The notes: generated by a model not told the origin, from the letters alone. Positions 26,584 to 39,600 are shown, counted from the first letter of the stretch. The stretch is DNA of 64,000 nucleotides from Anoplolepis gracilipes (GCF_047496725.1 NC_132970.1:19184001-19248000); one strand, 5' to 3'. A program made the numbers and translations.

Positions 26584-26692
26584 CTCTGCAGCAAGAGGCT
26601 TGCTTGATCACCGCCTGATGGCACAAATGACATGGTCGGGGCTTGCGCAATTGCTTGGTACGGAACACGTGGCACTGTGGTTCAAAATCGCT
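26584..26692 (-). CDS. Internal exon: first part of a tensin-type C1 zinc-finger domain
   Basis: Read on the minus strand, the acceptor gttttag precedes 36 complete codons plus one base, ending at the donor AGAG|gtaagt. The peptide starts SDFEPQC, then shows His8-X12-Cys21-X2-Cys24-X10-Cys35, matching the first zinc ligands of a C1 domain (HVFRTKQLRKPRPCHLC then SCCR). The gap of 10 before the third Cys is shorter than in PKC-type C1 domains and lacks their phorbol-ester loop, as in the N-terminal C1 of vertebrate tensins. It leaves phase 1, which the next exon at 26000-26037 satisfies. Role by homology: an atypical, structural C1 module at the N terminus of a focal-adhesion adaptor. The parent gene call is less certain than the exon. 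Confidence 0.75.
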
Positions 26693-27323
26693 CTAAAACA
26701 TAGCAAAGAGAGGACCTAATTATTCTAATGATCGTGTTTTAGATAAGTAAGAGAATTAAAAAACTGGCGCCATTCCGCGCTTTTTGCGACCGATTTTTTT
26801 CGTTAAGACCGATCAATTAGTCGCGAGAATCTTTCAAACGATTAATCTCGTTAAGCCACGGCATTATAAATGAGTAGTCTGTTCGACAGTGGCATTCGAG
26901 GGGGAAAAAATGTCTGAAACGAGGTCGCAGATCTTAAGCCGACTACAGCAAGAGCCATTTTAACATGATGAAATATTTACAAGCAAAACTATTACATTGA
27001 GAGACTCTTATGTTTAAACGTGCATTCATCATTAAATGTACGGATGGTTTATAAATGTAACGTGTGTTTATATCTGAACATTTATGATATTTTCATTATT
27101 TCATTCGTCTAAGAAAGATTCGCAATCACGTTTTACAACGATTCAATATTATATCGGATATTCTCTCTTTCTTTTTCTTTAACGAAAAGTCAATATAATA
27201 TAAGAGATTTGTATTTATATAAAAGAATGTAGATCAATCAAAATTATTAAATAATAAAAGAAATAAGCTCAAAATGACGATTATTAAGCGACAAAAAGAG
27301 TAAATAAGAGTCAAGACATTAAA

Positions 27324-27471
27324 GCGCAAATTTTGTTATAAAACAAACTATTCAAACATTAATTACATATGTATATATATATATATATATTATATATGTC
27401 ATCCATAATTAATGTATAATAATAATGTAAAATAATATAAAAAAAATTTTGTTTTATAACCAAATTTGCGC
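27324..27471. mobile_element. Short palindromic foldback element / MITE
   Basis: Arms of 24 bp (27324-27347 and 27448-27471, starting GCGCAAATTT) are inverted with one mismatch. They surround a second, inner imperfect palindrome built on ATTAAT and a TA repeat. The whole 148 bp could fold into a long hairpin. No target duplication is clear and it is non-coding. Confidence 0.6.
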
Positions 27472-28855
27472 CCTAATTACTGTGTCTTTAAAATTTGCCC
27501 TTGCTGCCGTTTAGTGTAATCAAAATTATTAAAATATAATTATCTTTACCACGTGACGCAACGAATTTACTTAGGATGAACCGTCAGAATGCAAGGAATA
27601 TGTTCGCAATATTGCGGGCTCAGCAATGCGAACTCATACGATTAATCACATAACAAACCGAGGATCAGCTCCGCTTAATCACTGTTCCGAGGATCCTCTC
27701 TCTCATTTTGCGCGCGCGTTTCGCGGCAATTATAATCATTCTCATGTGTGGCTTTTCTGCGGTCCCGGATGGAAGAGAGCTCTCGAGCGGACGGTCGGCG
27801 CATAAATTGAGAAAACAGAACAGCCATTCATTAGGATCGCGTTTATCCTCGGATACGCTGCCGGCGAAACGCTCGCCTCCTCTATGACTACAGTACGACG
27901 GTCAACCTGTTAACAGTACTTAAGCCGGTGCACAGCACTCTGCGTCGGGAGAGGCAGTTCGCAAAGTTATGCGCAAATAAGCGCCCGAGGCGCACCGCAT
28001 CCTCCGCAAAGCGCAGCCTCCGATTACGGACACGCGATGCACGCGGGCCCTTCCCCGAGAGAAATGGATACTCTGTCTTTTCACCCACGATCGATCAAAT
28101 CCCCGCGGAGGGAAAACGTAGATTTGAATACGAGTTACAATGCCGACGAATTGCACTCCGTCAAGCATAAAAGAATGATCGCGCATACATATAAGCACAG
28201 ATATTCACAATTCCATATAAAAGAGTAAATTTTTTTGGAATCGAAATATTTTAACCGACATATACATATAACAGATCCAATATTAGCTATATATATTTGT
28301 CTTCAGAAAATTAGCCCTCAATTTTCTTTTCTTGCCTGCACAACAGTTAAATGTATACGTATGTATGTAATATATAATTTATTAATAAATTAAATTATTA
28401 AATAAGATTATTAATAAATTATTAACAAATTAAAATTTTATTAACAATCTTATCTTTTTATTGATAATATTAAGACTATATTAGTACAGAAAATGCCCCT
28501 TCCAAATCTTGCATCTCTCTCATTCTTTCACGTGAAATTGATCCAGCAAAACTATAGAAAAAATGCGTAATATGCTGAGTTTATTATATACGTCTATGAG
28601 TGAGATGTAGATGCAGGCATGAAATAAATACTATAGTAAGAACAATTTCACAATATATCATTATTTTTTTTTAATAATTCATATTTTTAAAGAAAAAAGA
28701 AAAAACATGAAACACAACCACACAGAATCAAGCGTAATGTACAAACATACATAGCTTCGTTATAATTTGCAAGAGCTCACAGATGCATATACTTGCTTAC
28801 ACATACGCGCGCATTCTCCTCACTGCAGATATTTAACAGGTTTAATCATCGCACG

Positions 28856-28876
28856 TGCAGTGCAGTGCAGTGCAGT
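28856..28876. repeat. (TGCAG)4 pentamer microsatellite
   Basis: Four copies of TGCAG follow GCACG in a mixed-composition block. Confidence 0.9.
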
Positions 28877-31853
28877 AATAAAGCGTTTTTTAGAGAGCCA
28901 CGTAATTGAGACGCGAGAGAAACGCCGGGTTGATCGAGAGGGGCGAGATTCTTGGTTGAAATTTACATTCCGTTGTCGATGTATTAATTTCATTGCGTAC
29001 GGTGCAATAAAATTAATACATTAATTCTCGTTTGTTAATTCTCTCTCTTTATCTTTTTGTGCGCCCGAGAACGAACGCGTTGATGGTCGATGCAAAATTA
29101 TCGGGCCATTACTGTGATGTAATATATTTCGTAATTATCAGTTTTATCGACGCCACGAGATTTCAGTTTTACACGTCATAAATTATTATGTTATACGAAC
29201 TCGAAGAACAACAGTCTTTCTTATTGATCATTATATAACACTTTCCTTACTCATCATCGTCGTAAACGTAAACCACCAAGTGCTTATCCTTTTTATCGAA
29301 TGATAAAACACACTGTTGCCCGTTTTGTGCCGAGTTCTCGCAAAGTTTGATCTATGGACACCGTGTTTGTCGAAATTACTTCTTGACTGGTTTCTCGCCG
29401 TCTAATGATACTGCAGCTATATATCGTCGCATGCATTTTGTCGTCGTAAAAGTTGATTTACGCGACACAATTGAAATTCACACACGTATAAACTTTGAGA
29501 TAAATCTTATGCTTTGTAACTTGTATGATTGATGTTTAGTCTATACTCTAGGTATATTAATCTATTTTAAAAAGCAAAAGTAAATATAAGATAATTTAAT
29601 TGTCAGAATTTGTCAAAAATTCGAAAAACTTTAATTCTTTTTTTTTTTTTAGTTCTACATACATTTTCCACATTGATTTCTCGAATGTAAAACACGAATT
29701 CGGCAAGTATACTAGATTTAAAAAAAATAATATTAAGCATCGCATTAATTATCGTGATTGAAGGCATTGCATACTTTTCAGAGATCATTGAAAAAGCCGA
29801 ACGAAATGTGCAACCAATATAAAATAATTAAGACAAGGATACAATTGTACGATGCTTTTGACCAGCATCTTTCTCATCATAAGATAAAAAATAAATAATA
29901 AAACGAATGTAACAATATTCACTGCACTGTTAAATATTTTTTACAGTGTAAAGAAATTATAAACTATCTTATAATTATAGTGTACACTAATTGTTAAATG
30001 CATTAGTATATTGAGACCTCTGACATTATTTGCTGAAGCACCGCCATTGATTATTCAGCACTAATTGATTTTTAATCTCTGTAATAATTGGCAAAAGAAA
30101 GTCATACATGACTTTTCCGTTTTTAGAAACTCCTTTTCTCGAGGCTTTACTCTAAGCAATTTAAAAATATAAATATTTTTAAATGTTATTTTTATATGCA
30201 AATAAGCCTTATTTTTTAATATATATGTTCTAAATAATTTCTGCAATCGAGATAGGTTTTCCTCTGCGATGGAACGCGAATCCCACACGAATAGAACGAA
30301 TAAACGAGATGGTGAGATTTCGTTTAACGAGCGAACTGATTTAGGACTGCATCATGGATAATTCAGCTTGCCGCGGGTGGATAATAACTATATTTCATAA
30401 TAGATTCGGTGAATCATGTGCGATATATCACGTAACGTGTAATTTCAGTGTTGAGCACGTTCAATGGATGCAATACGCATATAAAATTGTGCGGTCTAGT
30501 ACAATTTGTGATAATGCATATGACCAGTTCGTTTTAATATAAATTCAAAATGTGTGGACCAAATATAAATCTAACTTTAAACACCTTGTTTTTAATAAAT
30601 TCAGAACTGTTACAATTTTATAACAGATTGTAAGTAATATTATTTTAATAATTTTATTTATTTATCTCTTATGCGTAAAATTGTACAATTTTTATATTGT
30701 CATAGTAATATTAAAATCTTTTTGTATATAAGAATATTTTAATAATAAAAAAATTATAGTAGAAGAGAACATGGATTGAATAAAAATATCAATAAAACTA
30801 ATATATATTAAAAAAGAAAATAAAAGTTTAATTTAATAAATTTTGAAACTCTAATAATTAAAATAATTAATTGACAATATTTTTACTTTCGAATTATAGC
30901 AATAAATTCTCACAAATTTCTACGTTTTAACTTGTCTTGAGAAAGTAATAATTTTTTTATATCAGTCAGTTACGATAAATATATCGATCTACAAGATACA
31001 ACTCTCGAAGATATAGTATCCCGCTGTGCGCACTTAAGCTGTCTCCAGTAGAGTTATCATGTTCTAATTAAGAAGTATAACCTGTTGGATTAAAATAAAA
31101 AACTAAAGAATAAGAGGCAGAATTTTAAATTCCTAGAAAAATTTCTTCATAAGAACTTCAATCCTATCTAATGTTATGTAATCAAATAATGTTATATAAT
31201 TAAATTTTCTTAAAATAACATTTTAATTAATCTTCTCTTATATGATGAGACTTTATTCGTTGTTTTATAACTCACGGTCGTATTCTAAAAAAAGATTCGA
31301 GATCTGTGTTCCGCAGTTTTATTTAGTAGAACCAGAACCTCCACCTCCAATCTATTTAGAGATCTTCTTTCTTCGGTCGAATATGGAACTCATGCAGAAA
31401 GTCAGGAGCTTGTACGGGTTCAAAGCTCGAGTAAGCGATTCAAGTGGCATCAAGTGCGCTTTCTCTATCGCGATACCATGTAGACCAGTGCGAGATCGTT
31501 CGAAAGAAAACGAAAAGGATAAAGAGTTCGAACAGAGCCGGCTTTGTCACGTTTGCGCTTGCAAACGAGTCGGAACACTTTGATTTGCATTAACCGCGAA
31601 GATACAAAGGCGAGAATGCAGCGTTCTCTCCATCTCTCTCTTTCTCTTACGAGAGTCAGCCTCTTGTATGCCTTCTAATTCTCCGACAATTTTATCTTCA
31701 TAGTTTTCTAGAGAGCATGTGATATATAAGAGAAATATTGATGCGAGTTATTATTAGAGTAGCGGATAACCCTGGACGTTTCTTTATTTATTCTCTGACT
31801 GAAATATGTATAACTATTTTATTTCTTTTAGATTTAATTAAAGAGAAACATAT

Positions 31854-32103
31854 CTCTTACTTCGGACTGTTATTTTTGACAGCCTTTAACCGTACAGGTG
31901 GGTCAGCGTATTTTCGACGCGTTTATTAATATGTAAAAGTGTTTAAAAAAATTTTTATGCTTATTATTTTTTATCCCTCTAAATAAAAATTAATAAGTTT
32001 GAAAAATAGTTTGCTTAAATATATTGTTTTATGACTATTTGTGTTTGAGAAATTGATGCTGTTAGAAAAATCACAGATAAAAATGGCTAGTACTGAATAA
32101 GGG
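31854..32103 (-). mobile_element. piggyBac-type MITE, copy 2 (diverged, inverted orientation)
   Basis: About 250 bp align with copy 3 along their whole length but with many substitutions. The left end CTCTTAC and right end ..GAATAAGGG are decayed, and TTAA is not preserved at either side. It ends 14 bases before copy 3 begins, in the same orientation. Confidence 0.7.
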
Positions 32104-32117
32104 ATATATATTGTTAA

Positions 32118-32382
32118 CCCTTACTTCGTATTGTTATTTTTGACACCTTCTAACTGTACAGGTGGGTCAGCGTATTTTCGATAAGTTTATTAATATGTAA
32201 AAGTGTTTTAAAACATCTGAAAAAATGTATATACTTTCTTTGAACATTCTCAATAAAGACTAAAATAATAAATTTGAAAAATAATTTACTTAAATATGTT
32301 ATTTTATGATTATTTGTTTTCAAGAAATTGACGTTGTTAGAAAAATCGCAGACAAAAATGATCCATCAGTACGGAATAAGAA
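32118..32382 (-). mobile_element. piggyBac-type MITE, copy 3 (inverted orientation)
   Basis: This 265 bp copy is flanked by TTAA on both sides (32114-32117 and 32383-32386). Its terminal GGG has mutated to GAA at the right end. Internally it is the reverse complement of copies 4 and 5, including the shared GCTGACCCACCTGTACAG block. It is non-coding. Confidence 0.8.
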
Positions 32383-32678
32383 TTAATATCAATATAATAA
32401 ATTTTAGCAAAAAACTTTATATTTACTAAACCATCACACAAGAGAAAATACGTAGGCTGAAAATCTTATCTGTTTATGATTGAGAAGAAAAGAATATTAT
32501 ACTGACAAAGTAATATACGCAGGACAAATGTCAAACATGTGCCATTATTCAGCCTCAATAACAATCCACGTTGATCTAAGCGATCGGCATCCGACGTCCT
32601 TGTTCGGCTGTCGCAACTGATCGCCCTGACAAACGATTCGCTAAGGTGGCCGGTCGGCGAGGAAGCGGCAGCTTGAAG

Positions 32679-32704
32679 AAAAAAAAAAAAAAAAAAAAAA
32701 AAAA
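32679..32704. repeat. Poly(A) tract, 26 A
   Basis: Twenty-six consecutive A lie inside a GC-rich block. They could mark a retroposed 3' end, but no flanking element or duplication was recognised. Confidence 0.9.
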
Positions 32705-33118
32705 GAAAACGAACAAGCGATTCAGAAATGAGGCTAACGCTCGCAACGACAAGATCTTGGCTCGTATGGCGATTCGTGCACAGCAAGCGCCTTGTATCGC
32801 CGCTGGCATGTAAACGCGCGGACGTGTCTTCGCTCGGGCTTGCTTCCTCGAAAGCATCTCCGCAATCGCCCGAAAGTGACGCATGTAATGGAGAACGACG
32901 ATGGACGAGGATGCGGAAGAGGATGCGGAAAACGAGGGATCCGCCGGAGATATAGCCAAGCGCATTTGCTGTAAACTTGCTAATATGTATACCTTATCTA
33001 CGCGGCATTAAAAGGAAAGATATATATCTTAATATTTTATCTCGTGATATAATTTCGATTTAAAATCTTCATAATTTTAACGAGATGAAAATTAATCGGC
33101 GTTACGCGTTATGAGAAA

Positions 33119-33187
33119 ATGAAGACCGCCACTTCAAGTTATATTTCCTGTAATCGCCGCGTACGCGAAGGCGAAATAACGTTCAAG
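33119..33187 (+). CDS. Candidate first coding exon
   Basis: The ATG (A at -3), preceded by an in-frame TGA at 33086, opens 23 codons (MKTATSSYISCNRRVREG then EITFK). They end at a near-ideal donor, AAG|gtgagt, in phase 0. The segment sits at the edge of a CpG-rich block (33160-33420). No phase 0 downstream exon could be assigned, and the peptide is not recognised. The start, the open frame and the donor are visible; that it is a gene is inference. Confidence 0.25.
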
Positions 33188-34128
33188 GTGAGTACGGCGT
33201 GATCGCATCGCGAGCATTCACGGCTTAACAAATTGCGGGAGCGTGCGGCGAGAAGGGAGGGAAAAGAATCCGGGATCCGTGCTCGCGGAGCGTGGCGATT
33301 TTATATCTGATGGCGCGCTCGTGTCCTGTGAAGCTTCACAAGGTGTGGCGCCGTGGGGTGATGGGCAAGGGAGCCGGAGGACAAGAGGGAACTCAGGAAT
33401 ATCAACGGGGGGAATCAAGCTTCGGCAATTAATTAATTAATAATTTACCTCTTATTGCTGGGAGATAAAATATCAATTCCGTGTAACAGAGAGAAGCTCT
33501 ATTTAATTAACCGTCGACAAGATTTTTTGCGTCTAGCGTTTGATCTGCCAGAGATAGAAAACTTGTTATACATACATAATATTTACGTGGTTCAAGGATA
33601 AAACCGTTAGTTAAAACTAGAGGTACTATTTCATATGACATATTATATTATCTATCGACTACGCTGACACGTTGGCGCACGATTTTTTTCTATCTTTATT
33701 ATGTTCTGTAGCGATTTATGTTCAGTGCCAATAACGCATTCTCGACTGTAACTTTACCTTTGAACACAGCGATAAGTCACCAAGTCACTGTACAATCATT
33801 GTCATTCCGGATGTGACGTACTGGTGTAATAAAAAAAAGAACAATAGAAGAAAAGAAGGAGAAGAGATCGAGAATAAAGATTCGAACAACACAATAGGAG
33901 TAGAGGAGAGCACATACACATATATATATATATATATATATAAGAATATTATATAAAAGAATAAATCAACATATGTATAAATATTCATAAGAGGAAGATA
34001 ATATAATATATTCTTTCTAGGAATTATCGCACTTTCTTACGTCATGATCATTTTAATTAATAATTACAGTATGCAGTATTACATTTAAAAAGAAATCAAT
34101 ATTTTCAAATATCTAATCATTTTGTTAT

Positions 34129-34130
<2 letters not shown>

Positions 34131-34182
<52 letters not shown>
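34131..34182. repeat. (AT)26 microsatellite
   Basis: 52 bases of pure AT lie about 75 bases before MITE copy 4. Confidence 0.95.
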
Positions 34183-34190
<8 letters not shown>

Positions 34191-34258
34191 CTTTGATGAT
34201 CTCAATCGAAATATTGAACTTGACGTTAGGTCTAAATTAAAATCGTAGAAATATTTAA

Positions 34259-34523
34259 CCCTTATTCCGTACTGATGGATCATTTTTGTCTGTGATTTTT
34301 CTAACAACGTCAATTTCTCGAAAACAAATAATCATAAAATAACATATTTAAGTAAATTATTTTTCAAATTTATTATTTTAGTCTTTATTTAGAATGTTCA
34401 AAAAAGGTATATACATTTTTTCAGATTTTTTAAAACACTTTTACATATTAATAAACTTATCGAAAATACGCTGACCCACCTGTACAGTTAGAAGGTGTCA
34501 AAAATAACAATACGGAGTAAGGG
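34259..34523 (+). mobile_element. piggyBac-type MITE, copy 4 (best preserved)
   Basis: This 265 bp copy has intact TTAA at 34255-34258 and 34524-34527. Its inverted ends CCCTTATTCCGTACTG and CAATACGGAGTAAGGG are near-complementary. It is the clearest reference copy of the family in the window. No transposase is present, so it would have needed an autonomous piggyBac-like source elsewhere. Confidence 0.88.
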
Positions 34524-35254
34524 TTAATTATAGTGTTTAATGTATTAATAAAAGTTTTATTAAACGAATTATAGTTATATTGCGTCGCTGGTCCCATAAT
34601 TTTGCCATCTCGATAGTTTCCAACTGCTATATGCCATATCGCAATTTCAGCGTGACCGAATCTCCGATGACATCGGAATTACGACGAGCGACCGGTGGGA
34701 ATGAGAAAACGAAGGTCGTGGGATGTAGATTAAGGAAGGAGTGCTGGGCATGGCCGCGTGATTGGTAATCCTTTCGGCCGGTAAATCCGGCATGGAAATG
34801 GAACAGAACACGCATTCGAGAAACGATATTCGTTATTCGTCGGGCACCCGAGAGCGTGCGTGAGTTCACGCGGGCTGACATGCGTAGACCCGTGCGATCA
34901 CGCGCCAATAAATTTCCATTTAAGGTCCCTCGTTGTTCGACTCTTGTGAGCCCAGGTATTGAGTTTCACGGTGAATTTCGTGATACGAGTTTTGGTTGCT
35001 CGATAGAAGACCGACGTGTTATTTTGTCGGCCGTTGGCGAGGATAAAGTTTGTATTTAATTATTCTACTCTGGTTGTCCCGAATACGACGGAGTCAATTA
35101 ACCGTATATATGTATTACACATCATTAATTTTTATAAAAAATTATTTAGTTTGTACGATGTTGAGAATATCCAATCATCATATTGATTCTGGCGCTGCAC
35201 GATCGACCATTGTATCTCGCATTAGTTAATTAAGCTTTATTATTGAAAAAGTTT

Positions 35255-35296
<42 letters not shown>

Positions 35297-36377
35297 AAAA
35301 CTTTTTTTAAAAAAAATTAAATTTTAAAATTAAAAATTTTATTTAGAAAAAATTAAATTTAGATTAATAACATTCTTAAATTGCATTGGAAATGAACCGC
35401 TCTCCTATCTGCATTCACTGCATAATCGTATCTACAATTTATCAAATAATAATGGGATGCAAGACGGAAGTTGGCTCTTGGCAAAACATGGTACTTTATC
35501 ACATGCACCGCTCATTCCATCTTGATCTTTCCCAAGAACCACGAATTTCGAGATGCAATCCGCGCGTCACGCTCAACGAGGGAACCGAGAGACGCTGGCT
35601 ATTGACAATGAACTTGGATAGATATCGCGCTAGATTAATGAGAGAGAGAAGAAGAGAGAAATGCATCCTCACGGTGCATCCAGATTGCGCGGCTGATAAC
35701 GCGGTCTTGCTGTACTTGACACACCACACAGCGAGAGATTATGTTGCACGTGCGTCGGATCGTGGCGATCCTGCCGGCGAGGTAAAACACGGCATGACGG
35801 ACGGCTGGCCGCGGCTCTATCCTCTATCTCTCGCAGCGTGCCAACCGGTTTCCTTGCGGAGAAAATTTTGCGCAGGATTGCCCGGGATGTCTGTGAATTG
35901 AGGTACACGTGCGCCGATGATCGCGCGTGGGCTACCGCGAAGCCCAGCTGAACGTTGCAGGAGGATGGAGAGATTACATTACAACTTTGTGTACGGGAAT
36001 GTTGCCCCCCGGGATTTTAACCAAAGTCAGCGTTTTCGCACACGCGATTCTCGGCAACGTTGGCCGCGTAACTTTCTCGTAATCGGAATGCGCTAATGTC
36101 AGAATGTTACAAAACCATATATATATATATTAGTACGAGAAAGTTTCCCATAAAGATTAATTCTGTCAAGAAAATTATGTTAATGTATGTACGTTATAAT
36201 TAAATGAAAGATAAGGAGGTATAACAAATTTTGAATATGTCGTATCAAATTTAAAATTAAATTTAATTTAGTCATCTATCCCTTTTATAATCTGTAGAAT
36301 AAAAAAATTGATTATCCTTTTATACACGAGATATACTTGCGAAGTAAATCGTGAAGCGCATGCCAGGCAATTATTAA
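34524..36377. other. CpG-rich stretch between two MITE copies, no supported gene
   Basis: GC-rich blocks at 34660-35050 and 35490-36080 flank a GA microsatellite. A 171-codon plus-strand frame at 35386-35901 overlaps antisense frames and shows no known domain, splice structure or codon bias that would make it convincing. Confidence 0.4.
35260..35293. repeat. (GA)n microsatellite
   Basis: About 34 bases of GA repeat are followed by an AT-rich simple stretch to 35375. Confidence 0.95.
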
Positions 36378-36646
36378 CCCTTAGTCCGTACTGATGGGTC
36401 ATTTTTATCTGTGATTTTTCTAACAACGTCAATTTCTTGAAAACAAATAATCATAAAATAATATATTTAAGAAAATTATTTTTCAAATTTATTATTTTAG
36501 TCTTTATTTAGAATGTTCAAAGAAGGTATGTATATACATTTTTTCAGATTTTTTAAAACACTTTTACATATTAATAAACTTATCGAAAATACGCTGACCC
36601 ACCTGTACAGTTAGAAGGTGCCAAAAATAACAATACGGAGTAAGGG
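36378..36646 (+). mobile_element. piggyBac-type MITE, copy 5
   Basis: This 269 bp copy closely resembles copy 4. Left TTAA is at 36374-36377; the right flank is TTGG, a decayed target site. A four-base TATG insertion relative to copy 4 lies within the internal GGTATATACAT stretch. It is non-coding; the open frame that runs out of it into flanking DNA is fortuitous. Confidence 0.85.
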
Positions 36647-39600
36647 TTGGAACTGTAAAATGGCCAACAATTCCATTATTACGTTATTAGTTCAACGCAA
36701 AACTTTAATAAGTTTATTCTTCGTATTCTTATTAATTCTCAATAAAAATTGTGTCAAATTGCCAAAGACAATTAATTTACAAATCCCTGAATTAGCCGAC
36801 AAATCAACATGTCATTGTTCACGCGCATTCAACGTCACTCAAATATACAATAGGCGTCGCACGCGACTTTGCTTTCTTTATTTCCATCTTAGCAAAGTCT
36901 TTTTCTCTTATCCACCATGGCAGAACAAACTTGGTATACGCGTGTGTTCACCATTTGTCACGCATGGTCGTGCGCAGTTTTTGTGGTCTTATGACTGAGA
37001 CATGGACGACTCGAGAAATCTCATCGCTCTTTTATGAGGCTTCGGCACATGTTCTTTTCTGAGAACTTTTAATTCGCTCTTTGTCTCTCAATGCGGTTAA
37101 AACTTAAATCATATAGTTTCTGCTAACAAAGAGAATAGCGATTTTCGGATATATTCGGGAAAGTAAAATTTAATTAAAATAATTCAAAGTATAAATTGAG
37201 TTTGAATTTCTCGTCTATTTGCAAATTCTGTTATAATAACCTCGTAAACAAAACAATATTTTTGGATTAGTTTTATTTGTTTCGCTAAATTCATGTTTAA
37301 AAGTTTCTAATATTTTATTTTAAATATAATATAATTCTTTGATATATATAAATATTTATATTCTGTGCATGTGAACAATAAGTAAAGACAAAGTAATATC
37401 TGACTTTGGTTTAAAATGCCTAATATGACCTTATTACGACCATAGCGGAAGGTTGGCTATTTTTCAAAGTATTCTAAAAACTTATTGGACTGTCCATTTC
37501 GGATCGACAATAAGACGGTTAAATCTAGCGAAAGAAGTCAGAGTCGGCCGAATATCGCTGGTAATCCGGCGTCGTTTGTCATCGTTAGGTAATCTGCAAT
37601 AATTCCCGGGTTCGGACGGCGAGAAATTGCGTCAGTCGTATTTTCAGTGTGTTTTTGCGATCAGACTAAATATATGAAACACGTTATTACTCGGATGGGT
37701 TAAAAATAGATCAGCAAAAACGTCCTTGGAAACGGATAAGCGAAAATGTATGTATCATGAAATGAATTCATCGTTGAGCAAATGTAAAATAATCACTCTT
37801 TCTTTCTATCTCTCTTTCTTTCTTTTTATAAATGTAACTCTTATTCTAAAATCTCATCGGAAATTTCATCGGACGCGTAATATGCACGTGTTACATCAGT
37901 CGAAATGCTGTAAAAACGAAAGAGCCGCCGGCTGCCGGTCAAAGATACACATGTCGCCCATGCAGGGAGTGTTATTACTCAGAAACATCATAATCCTATA
38001 TTCGACGCAGATGGACACACGCACATATAGGAGAGTCACGTATAAATCTCTCCGGTTCCTTCGTTACGAACGCCCCGATGTAAAATTTATTCATAGAGTC
38101 GACGAGCCTATGTAGACTTAACAAACGCGGAGCGGTCCCTTTTTGCTTTTTTACGATTACCCAAGAACCATCAAAATATGAAAGAATCGTATTTTAACTT
38201 TATGTTTCTTTCAAAGTTGTTACTTTCTTAGAGTTCGTTATTATTGTGTCTTTATCATACATCAATATATTAGATGTGTAAATTAATTCGGTACTTTTAC
38301 ATTGAATCAATTATAACTTTGTTTTTAATTTACATATTTTCTCGTCGTTTAAAGGCTTTGTAAGTATATTAACATTAAAAAAAAAAACGCTATATAACTT
38401 GGCGAAGCTCACTGACTAACTTCATAAAATTGAGGACATTATTTGTTCTTTGGGCTAAAAAGTTCTCTCTCATGCTTATTCACCGAACTTATTTTCGGAA
38501 CTTTCAGATTATCAATTATTCCGCTCACTTCAACATCATCTGGCTGATGCACAAAACGATGAAAGAGGACCGAAAATGCATTGATTTTATCAACACAAAA
38601 TTGCCATTTTTTCGAAAACAGATTTATGAAGTTATATAACGTCTTTTTATAATATTTCTAAATCTTTTTGTAATATTAAGTTAATACTTCAAAATCCTTA
38701 CGGGAAAATTTACATGTAAATTTAAAGCAAAATTATTATAATTGATTCAATGTAAAGACACCAAATTAATTTGCACACTTAATATTTTATATATATTGTA
38801 TCATTTTCTGGATGTAACTTTTTTAGTTTTTCACATTTTATGTACTTTGTGATATCAAACAAAAAGATACATCACCGTAGTTTTTCTTTTAATTTATACT
38901 GAATTAGAGCGACGCAAAGAGTTCATAGTAAAAACATATCTGCGGTAACATATCTGCGAGTATAATCAAATAACCCGACTTTCTACTTTTACCGACAACC
39001 CTTTCATGTCCTCTCCTCTATCGTCGAAATAATGGAAAATTCGCCTTTCGCTTGCAAGTAATGCTGTATCAAAGCTTTCACGACGAGTGTGCCGCTTCGA
39101 GGGATATGGTCTTCTTTGCAGTTTTAAGGGGAAAAGAATGTTTTACGATTCCGCTCTCGTTGCTGCTACCGTCTTCAAAGAGAGATGAGCGCTCCACTTT
39201 CCCGGTTTTGAAACATGAAAGGTTCAGCAAGTTCTTGGCAATCCGCTTGACCGACTAGAAACAGCTGTTACTAACCAAAAGTTTTAGGAAGATTAAAAAA
39301 GTAAGCACATAAATATTGTTCGTTACATCTTTCGTCTGTACTTTACAGTTCGCTAAACGCGGGGTTGTCATTTTGCAACATATATTCTTCCATAATCAAT
39401 CATCAAAAATATTGCGGAAAGTTTGCAATTTGGCGTCGACGACGCCTGTAAGCAGATTATGAATAAATTTTGAATAAATCCTTGGAAAAATGTTGTTGAA
39501 AACCTTTTCAAGACGTTGCTATTAATGTTATGAATTTAAAATCATGTCTTATGTTTACGATATAATCGATATAATTATTATTTATTACCTTATTTAATTT

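Larger units (their letters stand above)
26693..31853. other. No supported gene; presumably intron or upstream region of the C1-domain gene
   Basis: It contains the foldback at 27324 and a CpG-rich block at 27690-28160, then mostly AT-rich DNA. Open frames in 27888-28228 occur on both strands and are not recognisable. Confidence 0.5.
32560..33420. promoter_or_regulatory. CpG-rich blocks between MITE copies
   Basis: GC-rich segments at 32560-32960 and 33160-33420 are separated by AT-rich DNA. They include the poly(A) tract and the candidate first exon at 33119. A promoter role is possible but rests only on composition. Confidence 0.25.

Noticed and set aside
32466..32965. Minus-strand frames with a long Phe run
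   Set aside because: The Phe run is the poly(A) tract read on the other strand; no domain is seen.
35386..35901. 171-codon plus-strand open frame
   Set aside because: Overlapping antisense frames, no domain, no codon-position bias and no splice context; likely an effect of GC-rich composition.
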